Origin: Deltaproteobacteria bacterium | GTDB lineage: Bacteria; Myxococcota_A; UBA9160; UBA4427 | Direction of reading: 5' to 3' | Length of the DNA stretch: 64,000 nucleotides | Assembly (NCBI GenBank): GCA_029261855.1 | Contig: JAJDAN010000042.1 | Coordinates: 62,001-126,000 of the forward strand | Shown here: piece by piece, positions 57,743 through 64,000 of the stretch | Numbering within the stretch: the stretch's first letter is position 1 | How the letters are laid out: each line of letters opens with the position of its first letter | Position numbers and translations under genes: made by a program | Notes under the pieces: model-generated | Told to the model about the DNA's origin: nothing | What the model saw: the letters and a program-made list of their open reading frames with translations, nothing else | Database searches by the model: none

Positions 57743-58288
57743 TCAGGACCCGGCGAACTCTTCCCGAACCAGGCGTTCGAGGTCGACATCGCTCTGTGCC
57801 GGACCGCGCGCGATGTCCGTCGTGTCGCTGGCGGCTCGGTTCGGTTCGACCTGCGAGGCGGGCGCCGCTTCGCGAACGCGGGCCATCCGGAAGATCACGA
57901 AGGCCACCAGCGGGCCGCCGAGCAGGAAGCCACCGATGGGGATCGCGTAGGCCGAGATCCCCCAGCCCCCTTCGGCTTTGGGCGCCGAGAGCAGCACGTC
58001 TCCGTAGCGCTCGTACAAGGAGGCCTCGAGTTCGGCCTCGGTCTGCCCTGCCGCGGCCTGGAACAGGATCCACTGGCGCAGCTGGTCCGCCTGGGGACTC
58101 GGGCAGGCCGCGAGGGTACGCCCGGGACAGAACGGGCTCATGAGGTCGTGGGCCAGTGCGTACGCCCAGGCGGGCGGACCGCCGGAGCCCGTCCCGCTGG
58201 CGTCATCGGCGAGACCCTGGGCTGCCGACAGCGACGGCGCCGTGAAGAGCAGCAAACAGGCGAGAGCGAGGGCGCGCGCGATTCGCAT
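57743..58288 (-). CDS. CcmH-like cytochrome c biogenesis protein (atypical Cys motif)
   Basis: A 181-residue protein with a signal peptide (ALALACLLLFTAPSLSAAQG), a periplasmic thiol domain, one later membrane segment (AIPIGGFLLGGPLVAFVIF) and a cytoplasmic tail. The redox motif reads MSPFCPGRTLAACPSPQA, so two Cys are eight residues apart instead of the usual LRCxxC. The family reduces apocytochrome c before haem attachment. It may be a divergent CcmH. Confidence 0.72.
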   Translation of the reverse strand: MRIARALALACLLLFTAPSLSAAQGLADDASGTGSGGPPAWAYALAHDLMSPFCPGRTLAACPSPQADQLRQWILFQAAAGQTEAELEASLYERYGDVLLSAPKAEGGWGISAYAIPIGGFLLGGPLVAFVIFRMARVREAAPASQVEPNRAASDTTDIARGPAQSDVDLERLVREEFAGS

Positions 58289-58290
58289 GG

Positions 58291-59202
58291 TCAGATGTCC
58301 CAGCGCAGCTGGACCGCGGATTGCCGGTCCGGACTCTGGGGCCTCACCTCGTGCCGTGCGGGCTCGGCGATCACCTGGGACCCCGGCGGCACCGACTCGG
58401 TCAGCCACACGTTGCCACCGATGACGCTGCCGGTACCGATCACGGTTTCTCCGCCGAGGATCGTCGCGCCGGCGTAGATCGTGACGTCGTTCTCGACAGT
58501 GGGGTGTCGCTTCTGCCCGCGCAAAGTCGACGAATCGCGCAGCGACGCAGCACCCAGGGTGACGCCCTGATAGATGCGCACGCGGTCGCCGACCTCGGCG
58601 GTCTCTCCGATCACGACGCCCGTGCCGTGGTCGATGAAGAAGTGCCGCCCGATGGTCGCCCCCGGATGGATGTCGATGCCGGTGCGGTCGTGGGCGTATT
58701 CGGCCATGATGCGCGGGATCAGCGGAACGCCCAGCAGGTGCAGCTCGTGGGCGATCCGGTGGATCGAGAGCGCGCGCAACGTCGGGTACGCGAGGATGAT
58801 TTCCTGCAGGTTCGTCGCCGCCGGGTCTCCGTCGAAGGACGCCTGCAGGTCGTCTGCAATGAGCGCGCGGATCGCAGGCAGTCGCTCGATGAAGCCGAGG
58901 GCGAGATCTGCCGCCGTCGCGCCGTCTCGCAGGTCCACGCGGCCGAGCAGGTCCTCGAGTCGCTCTGCCAGGGCTGGCACTTCGGACCGCAGGGCCGACC
59001 GATCGCTCTCGAAGCGGATCAGGCGGTCCGCGCGCTCGACCCAGTCCACGGCCAGTTTGGGATCGAGGATGCCCGGGCACACCGCCTGGGAGATGGCGTC
59101 CTGCCCACAGGCCGAGAGCGCCTTGATCGTCTGATCAAAGACCTCCCGCGCGCTCTTGCGGGCCTCGTGCGAAGGCTCTCGCGTGTCTGCTGTTGCGGTC
59201 AT
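58291..59202 (-). CDS. cysE: Serine O-acetyltransferase
   Basis: A 303-residue SAT with a long helical N-terminal domain and hexapeptide repeats: [38 protein letters not shown]. It makes O-acetylserine for cysteine synthesis. The ATG at 59202 is preferred. No O-acetylserine lyase gene is next to it; CcmH follows two bases downstream. Confidence 0.93.
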   Translation of the reverse strand: MTATADTREPSHEARKSAREVFDQTIKALSACGQDAISQAVCPGILDPKLAVDWVERADRLIRFESDRSALRSEVPALAERLEDLLGRVDLRDGATAADLALGFIERLPAIRALIADDLQASFDGDPAATNLQEIILAYPTLRALSIHRIAHELHLLGVPLIPRIMAEYAHDRTGIDIHPGATIGRHFFIDHGTGVVIGETAEVGDRVRIYQGVTLGAASLRDSSTLRGQKRHPTVENDVTIYAGATILGGETVIGTGSVIGGNVWLTESVPPGSQVIAEPARHEVRPQSPDRQSAVQLRWDI

Positions 59203-59319
59203 CGCGGCTCCGAACTTTCCGGGCACCTCGGACTCGGGTGCTCGCAGGCGTTCCCAGAACGCACGCGATCTTAGCAGGGTCGGACCTGACCCCTATACTC
59301 GGCGAAACGGGGGGTCCAC

Positions 59320-60255
59320 TTGGGCGAGCTGTACAGCCATTCGCGCTTGAAGTGCTTCGAGAACTGCGCGAAGCAGTTCCACTTCAAGTACGTGCTGAAG
59401 CTCCCCCAGGAATCCGAAGGCGTCGAGGCCTTCGTGGGCAAGCGCGTCCACGAGGTGCTCGAGCGGCTGTACGTCTTCGTCGGCCAGGACATGCTTCCGT
59501 CCCTGCCCCAGGTCCTCAACCGCTACGAGCAGTCCTTCGACGTCGAGTACGACCCGGACCGCGTGCGGATCGTGAAAGAAGGAACCCCCCTCTCCTTCTA
59601 CCGAGAGCTCGGCGCGCGCTGCATCGAGACGTACTACCGCCGCCACTATCCCTTCGACGGCGAGGAAACCCTCGGGATCGAAGAGCACGTGAAATTCGAC
59701 CTGGCGCCGGATACCGCCCCCGGCGAATACCAGATGCAGGGCATCATCGACCGCATCTCGAAGACGTCCGACGGCACCATCGAGATCATCGACTACAAGA
59801 CCGGCGGCTACGTGCCGAACCAGAAGGCCCTCGACGAAGACCGCCAGCTGGCCCTCTACCAGATCGGGCTGGCGGACCGCTACGGGCCGGACCGTCCCGT
59901 CGAGCTGGTCTGGTACTACCTGGCCAAGGGCGCCGTCCGGCGCTCGCGCCGGACACCCGAGCAGCTGCAGGAGCTTCGCACTGGCACGGTTGCGCTGATC
60001 GATACCGTGCGAGCCGAGGAAGAGTACAAGGCGCGCAAGAACGCACTTTGCAACTGGTGTGAGTTCAAGTCGGTGTGCCCCGCGTGGAACCCGCACGCAC
60101 GCCAGGCGAGCCCGCCCGGCCCTTCACGGCCCGCGGCGTCTCAGGTCGCGCCTTCGCAGCCCGCGCCTTCACAGCCCGCGTCTTCGCAGCCCGCGACGAG
60201 CAGCACGCGCGAGCCAGCGCTGACGGCAGAACCCAAGCAGCTCTCGCTCTTGTAG
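59320..60255 (+). CDS. PD-(D/E)XK exonuclease of RecB/Cas4 type with a clamp-binding-like C terminus
   Basis: A 311-residue protein from TTG 59320: SHSRLKCFENCAKQFHFKYV, GKRVHEVLERLY and the nuclease core IEIIDYKTG (Asp158, Lys160). Three C-terminal Cys (Cys244, Cys247, Cys253; CNWCEFKSVC) plus Cys12 or Cys16 fit the Fe-S cluster of Cas4/AddB nucleases. A Ser/Pro/Gln-rich tail (SQPAPSQPASSQPA) ends with QLSLL, close to the beta-clamp-binding consensus QL(S/D)LF. No CRISPR or RecBCD genes are nearby, so a replication-linked repair role is inferred. Confidence 0.82.
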   Translation: MGELYSHSRLKCFENCAKQFHFKYVLKLPQESEGVEAFVGKRVHEVLERLYVFVGQDMLPSLPQVLNRYEQSFDVEYDPDRVRIVKEGTPLSFYRELGARCIETYYRRHYPFDGEETLGIEEHVKFDLAPDTAPGEYQMQGIIDRISKTSDGTIEIIDYKTGGYVPNQKALDEDRQLALYQIGLADRYGPDRPVELVWYYLAKGAVRRSRRTPEQLQELRTGTVALIDTVRAEEEYKARKNALCNWCEFKSVCPAWNPHARQASPPGPSRPAASQVAPSQPAPSQPASSQPATSSTREPALTAEPKQLSLL

Positions 60256-60276
60256 AGGCCCTGCTAGATTCCCGCC

Positions 60277-61035
60277 ATGGGCCTACAGATCGAGCGCATC
60301 CCCACCCTTTCCGACAACTACACCTATCTCGTGATCTGCGAGGCGACGCGCGAAGCCGCGATCGTCGACGCGCCCGAGGCCGACCCCGTCATCGCACGGG
60401 TGAAGGAGACCGGGGCGAAGGTCACGAAGATCCTCTCGACCCACCACCACCCGGACCACGCCATGGCGAACCCGAAGCTCGCCGAGACCTACGGCGTGCC
60501 GGTAGTCGGGCATGTGTCCGACTCGGGTCGACTCGCGGGCTACAGCGACGGCGTCGACGAGGGCGACGTCGTGCAGGTGGGCAACGAGACCGCACGCGTC
60601 CTGTTCATCCCCAGCCACACCACGGGACACGTCGCGTACGTCTTCGACGACGCGAAGGCGCTCTTCAGCGGCGACATGCTGTTCGCCGGCGGCTGCGGTC
60701 GGCTCTTCGAGGGCACCGCCGAGATGATGTACACCGCGCTCTGCGAGAAACTGGCGCGGCTCCCCGACGACATGCGCGTCTATTGCGGCCACGAGTACAC
60801 CGAAGGCAACCTGCGCTTCGCGGCTCACGTCGAACCCGACAACGCCGACGTCAAGAAGAAGCTCGAGTGGGCGCAGAAGGTTCGCGCGCACGCAGCGGCC
60901 GACTGGCACGACGCGACCGACGACGAGATGACCATCCCCTCCACCATCGGCGACGAGAAGAAGACGAACCCGTTCATGCGTTCGCCGGACGCCGCCGAGT
61001 TGGGGCGACGCCGCAAGCTGAAGGACGAGTTCTAG
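60277..61035 (+). CDS. gloB: Hydroxyacylglutathione hydrolase (glyoxalase II)
   Basis: A 252-residue glyoxalase II: the metal motif THHHPDH (residues 55-61), FIPSHTTGHVAYVFDD, LFSGDMLFAGGCGRLFEG and VYCGHEYTEGNL. It hydrolyses lactoylglutathione to lactate. The C-terminal substrate-binding helix (ELGRRRKLKDEF) is present. It starts 22 bases after the nuclease gene. Confidence 0.95.
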   Translation: MGLQIERIPTLSDNYTYLVICEATREAAIVDAPEADPVIARVKETGAKVTKILSTHHHPDHAMANPKLAETYGVPVVGHVSDSGRLAGYSDGVDEGDVVQVGNETARVLFIPSHTTGHVAYVFDDAKALFSGDMLFAGGCGRLFEGTAEMMYTALCEKLARLPDDMRVYCGHEYTEGNLRFAAHVEPDNADVKKKLEWAQKVRAHAAADWHDATDDEMTIPSTIGDEKKTNPFMRSPDAAELGRRRKLKDEF

Positions 61036-61040
61036 TCACA

Positions 61041-61493
61041 GTGCGTTCTTCCGCGCGGATCGAAGCCAAGGCCCTGCCCGACGCGTCCCTCGTGTCGACC
61101 ATCGAACACCGGGTCGGCTTCCACGAGACCGACGCCATGGGCATCGTCCATCACAGCAACTACCTGCGCTTCTGCGAGCAGGCGCGTGTCCAATGGCTCG
61201 AAGAACACGACGAGCCCTACACCTACTACGTCGACATGGGAATGCACTTCGCCGTCACCCGTGTCGAGCTCGACTATCACCGCAGCGCGAAGTTCGACGA
61301 TCGCCTGGCGGTTTCGACCTGGCTCGAGGTCGTACGCGGCGCGTCCCTTCGGATGGCGTACCGCATCTCCTGTGGCGACGTGGTGCTGGTGACCGGCGCA
61401 ACCGAGCACGCCGCCGTCAACCTCGAGGGACAGGTACGACGCATCCCGAAGGACCGACGCCAGAACCTGCAGGCCCGCCTCGCCGCGACCTGA
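61041..61493 (+). CDS. Acyl-CoA thioester hydrolase (YbgC-like)
   Basis: A 150-residue 4HBT hot-dog thioesterase from GTG 61041: HRVGFHETDAMGIVHHSNYLRFCEQAR is the catalytic loop (Asp of ETDAMG), followed by VTRVELDYHRSAKFDD. It hydrolyses short-chain acyl-CoAs. It lies five bases after gloB. Confidence 0.92.
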   Translation: MRSSARIEAKALPDASLVSTIEHRVGFHETDAMGIVHHSNYLRFCEQARVQWLEEHDEPYTYYVDMGMHFAVTRVELDYHRSAKFDDRLAVSTWLEVVRGASLRMAYRISCGDVVLVTGATEHAAVNLEGQVRRIPKDRRQNLQARLAAT

Positions 61494-61523
61494 TCGCCGG
61501 GCCGGGCCGCCCGCTCGGCCGAA

Positions 61524-61991
61524 TCAGCGGCGGCGAAAGACCCGCCCCACGACCTGCCCGAGCCGGACGTTGAACATGCGCTCGGTCCAGCTCGTGACCC
61601 GGTAGATCGCCGCGAGCGCGTCCCCCTGCCCGGGCCAGTGCGACCGCACGACGTCGGGGTGCACGCGATTGAGCATGCGCGACAGCACCGCTCCGATCAC
61701 GACGAGGTCGTCCACCAGGCCGAGGGGGCCCAACAGCAACGCGGGCATCAGGTCGATGGGCGACACCAGGTACGCGGCCCCGGCGATCGCCAGCACCTTG
61801 GACGACCCGGGGACGCGGTCATCGCGCAGCAACCGGAACAGCAGCACCGACAAGTCGGGCAGCAGCAGCAAGAGATCGCGCAGACCGGACGTGTCGCCGG
61901 GCTCGGCGTCGACGACCTGGGCGCGCAGTCGATCGTACAGGCGTCGTTCGCTGGGATTGAGCTCGATGACGACCGGCGCTCCGGCGCTCAT
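61524..61991 (-). CDS. DUF1232 membrane protein
   Basis: A 155-residue protein with the DUF1232 core: DDRVPGSSKVLAIAGAAYLVSPIDLMPALLLGPLGLVDDLVVIG, two membrane segments joined by a short turn. Function is unknown. Its start overlaps the stop of the phosphodiesterase-like lipoprotein gene by four bases. Confidence 0.85.
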   Translation of the reverse strand: MSAGAPVVIELNPSERRLYDRLRAQVVDAEPGDTSGLRDLLLLLPDLSVLLFRLLRDDRVPGSSKVLAIAGAAYLVSPIDLMPALLLGPLGLVDDLVVIGAVLSRMLNRVHPDVVRSHWPGQGDALAAIYRVTSWTERMFNVRLGQVVGRVFRRR

Positions 61992-63499
61992 TCTGGCCCT
62001 CCCTTCGCCCCTTCCGTCGTCTCGCGAGCGGCCTGCCAGGCGCCCAGGATAGCGACCAGCGGCGAGCCGTCCGGGCCCGGGAGCGTGAGGCCGAGCAGGG
62101 TGGCGACGGTGGGCGCGACATCGACCTGGGACATTCTCTGCACGCGCACGCCGGGCCGGACGCCGGCTCCCCACGCCACGAAGCCCACGTCGCTACCCGG
62201 GCGGGTGGGGAGGTAGCCGCCGAGGCCCTTGCGCGGGGTGGCCTGGACGATCAGCCCTCGAGCGGTCTTGCCGATGCCGTAGCCCGACCCGCCCTCGAGG
62301 CCGAACCAGGCTTCCGGGTCTGCGTCCAGGCGCAGCAGCTCGCTGGCGGGGACGACTCGAAACGCACGCGTGCGTTCCGCTTCTTCCTCGAGCGCCTGCC
62401 GGGCCAGGATCGCGCTGTCCTCACTGTCGGCGTACACGACCCCTGCGCCGCCGTAGCTGCGCACGTAGGCGTCCCAGCTGCCGATCCCCGCCCCGAGGTG
62501 CATGGGCGCCTGGGTGATCAGGCCGACCCGTTCGAGTGCGACGTTCGGGTAGACGACGGAATGGATCGGGAACAGCGCTCGATCTCCCACGACGATGAAG
62601 GTCGTGGTGTCGAGGATCCCCTGAGCCGCGAAGCAGTCGACCATGCGACCGATCGCCTGATCCACCTGAGAGAGCGCGATTCGCTTGCCGTCGCTGTCCG
62701 GTCCGTCCCGGGCGATTGCCGTCCCGCTGTTTTCGAACGCGAGCAGCCAGAGCCCGGGTGTCACGGGCTGGCGCGCGATCTCGCACGCGAGCTTCGCGAT
62801 CAGCTCGTCCCGCAGCAGGGCGCTCGGCCACGGGATCTGCGCCAGGGTCGGGTCCATTCGGGCCAGCCGATCGAGCACCCAGGGGCTGGCCTCGCCGGAC
62901 AGCAGCTCGAACCACCGGGCTTCGGGATCCCGGTCGGGAACGCCCATGTCCGGCAGCAGCAGCCGCACGTCCGCCCCGCGCGTCAGCGGCCAGTTGAGCG
63001 CAGTCGCCGGGATCCCGTTCGCCTCTGCGATGTCCCAGATGGGCGTCCCCTGGATCCGACCCTCGCGCGCAATGCCCCGGACGTGGAGCCCCTGCGGACC
63101 CATCACTTCGTCGCCGAGCACCCGATGCCGCACGGGCAGCAGACCCGTCGCGAGCGTCGCGTGCACCGGATACGGCGCAGCCGGCAACACCGGCGTCATC
63201 GCGTTCGCGTACGCGCCGCGGGCGGCCAGGGTTGCGAGGTTCGGCATCGGGGCGCCGATGCTGCGCACGATGCCCGAACCCGCGCCGTAGTCGGACGGCT
63301 GCAAGCCCGCGACGGAGATCAGGACTACTCGACTCGGCGCCCGGGCCGGTTCGGAACGCGTGATCACCGCACTCACCCCGGCGGCCGGCTTCGCGTCGGG
63401 CTTGGCGCCATCGCCCGCACAAGCGACCCCGCCCACCGCCAGGAACGCAACCAGCAACAGTGTGACGACGGAAGAGACGGTCGACCCGGAGCGTCGCAT
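61988..63499 (-). CDS. Nucleotide pyrophosphatase/phosphodiesterase-family lipoprotein
   Basis: A 503-residue alkaline-phosphatase-superfamily protein with a lipobox (FLAVGGVAC). After RVVLISVAGLQPSDYG, where the first Asp of the family is Val-Ala-Gly, it has MTPVLPAAPYPVHATLATGL (normally a TxPxxT nucleophile region). The C-terminal SQVDVAPTVATLLGL helix is conserved. The missing first Asp suggests altered metal binding. Its start shares one base with the acyltransferase gene upstream (TGATG). Confidence 0.82.
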   Translation of the reverse strand: MRRSGSTVSSVVTLLLVAFLAVGGVACAGDGAKPDAKPAAGVSAVITRSEPARAPSRVVLISVAGLQPSDYGAGSGIVRSIGAPMPNLATLAARGAYANAMTPVLPAAPYPVHATLATGLLPVRHRVLGDEVMGPQGLHVRGIAREGRIQGTPIWDIAEANGIPATALNWPLTRGADVRLLLPDMGVPDRDPEARWFELLSGEASPWVLDRLARMDPTLAQIPWPSALLRDELIAKLACEIARQPVTPGLWLLAFENSGTAIARDGPDSDGKRIALSQVDQAIGRMVDCFAAQGILDTTTFIVVGDRALFPIHSVVYPNVALERVGLITQAPMHLGAGIGSWDAYVRSYGGAGVVYADSEDSAILARQALEEEAERTRAFRVVPASELLRLDADPEAWFGLEGGSGYGIGKTARGLIVQATPRKGLGGYLPTRPGSDVGFVAWGAGVRPGVRVQRMSQVDVAPTVATLLGLTLPGPDGSPLVAILGAWQAARETTEGAKGGPE

Positions 63500-64000
63500 C
63501 AACGGAATACACCTTCCCGTTCGGCGAGGCCCCGCGCGAACATATCGGTGATCGACTTGCGGACGACGTCCACGTGCTTCTGGATGACGGCGTCCTCGTC
63601 CGACGGATCGCCCTCGAAGTGCAGCGGCTCGCCGAAGTAGAAGCGGTACTTGACGGGCATCGGCAACAGGCCGAGGGGCCCGAGCAGGGGAAAGGTGGGG
63701 GTGATCGGCGCCGCCGGTGCCCCCACCAGGCGGCCCAGGGATTCGAGGTTTGCGAGCCCCGGGTTCTGCTCTTCGGAACCGACGAGGGCGACGGGCACGA
63801 TGGGCGTGTTGGTCGACAACGCGAGGCGCAGGAAGCCGAGCCCGAAGCGCTGGAGCTGGTAGCGATCCGAGTACAGCTTGTTCATGCCACGAACGCCTTC
63901 GGGAAAGACCATCACGCATTCCCCGGCCTCGAGCATCTTGATGCAGTTCTCGGGTGTTCCGACCATGGAGCCCATGCGAGCCGCCATCTCGCTGATGAAC
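63499..64000 (-). CDS. Lysophospholipid acyltransferase-like protein, partial
   Basis: The 5' end lies beyond the window. The C-terminal part has the PlsC-family FPEGVRG motif (VMVFPEGVRGMNKL) and PIVPVALVGSEEQN. The first HxxxxD motif should lie outside the window. It probably acylates lysophosphatidate or a related glycerol phosphate. Two further minus-strand genes overlap behind it. Confidence 0.85.
   Translation of the reverse strand, partial: FISEMAARMGSMVGTPENCIKMLEAGECVMVFPEGVRGMNKLYSDRYQLQRFGLGFLRLALSTNTPIVPVALVGSEEQNPGLANLESLGRLVGAPAAPITPTFPLLGPLGLLPMPVKYRFYFGEPLHFEGDPSDEDAVIQKHVDVVRKSITDMFARGLAEREGVFR

Noticed and set aside
1-64000. tRNA, rRNA, CRISPR arrays, insertion sequences, prophage genes
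   Set aside because: I looked for cloverleaf-like stems with CCA-type ends, regular spaced repeats, and transposase or phage motifs and found none that I can support.

Overview
The window is a gene-dense, high-GC segment of a Gram-negative chromosome. It carries lipoproteins with lipoboxes, PEP-CTERM exported proteins, a three-subunit proton-translocating transhydrogenase and a CcmH homologue. The many acyl-CoA dehydrogenases, MaoC hydratases, a CaiB transferase and a P450 point to a lipid-degrading environmental bacterium of the deltaproteobacterial, myxobacterial or Binatota kind. That placement is inference from gene content. I see no rRNA, tRNA, insertion sequence or CRISPR array.

Bases 1-6741 hold a plus-strand run: thiolase-fold enzyme (cut by the window edge), DUF35 zinc-ribbon partner, PHP protein, two single hot-dog MaoC proteins, thioredoxin, P450, acetyltransferase, AraC regulator and SDR. 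It resembles the modules that shorten sterol or branched side chains. At 2283-2342 the stop/start junction between the two MaoC genes is triplicated. Bases 6803-12579 carry an HNH nuclease, a CaiB transferase, a membrane protein and a two-gene operon that pairs a secreted dockerin-bearing protein with a cohesin-bearing PEP-CTERM protein. Bases 12629-16022 (minus) hold two adjacent acyl-CoA dehydrogenases and a double hot-dog hydratase.

Bases 16113-28088 contain a secreted PCMT-like methyltransferase, a deoxyhypusine-synthase homologue, a DUF4410 lipoprotein, a CPBP protease, another acyl-CoA dehydrogenase, divergent PilZ and PAS genes, the pntA1-pntA2-pntB operon, an endonuclease III-like protein and a HAF-repeat PEP-CTERM protein. 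Bases 28223-36356 hold a DUF547 protein and a mesaconyl-CoA-hydratase-like enzyme, then a LuxR-type regulator behind a repeat-rich leader, then a four-gene operon: acyl-CoA ligase beta and alpha, a half-ferredoxin, and a malyl/methylmalyl-CoA lyase. With ethylmalonyl-CoA mutase, MeaB and a PduO-type cobalamin adenosyltransferase at 53962-57738, these outline an ethylmalonyl-CoA-pathway gene set split over two loci.

Bases 36520-about 39925 differ visibly from the rest. Small genes, mostly for exported proteins, all face the same way and are separated by 131-142-base sites with integron attC architecture. No integrase lies in the window, so this looks like a cassette cluster lacking an integrase (CALIN). 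A toxin-antitoxin pair and a sulfotransferase ride in it.

Bases 40054-64000 return to chromosomal style: a proteasome-like Ntn hydrolase, an ArsR-SRPBCC pair with a clear operator, a five-gene DUF4336/kinase/MOSC/VOC/DUF4336 operon, a DUF3604 protein, NadA, a sulfatase-like lipoprotein, a metalloprotease-like lipoprotein, SrkA kinase, the B12 mutase module, CcmH, serine acetyltransferase, a RecB/Cas4-like nuclease ending in a clamp-binding-like motif, glyoxalase II, a thioesterase, and a minus-strand run of acyltransferase, phosphodiesterase-like lipoprotein and DUF1232 protein.
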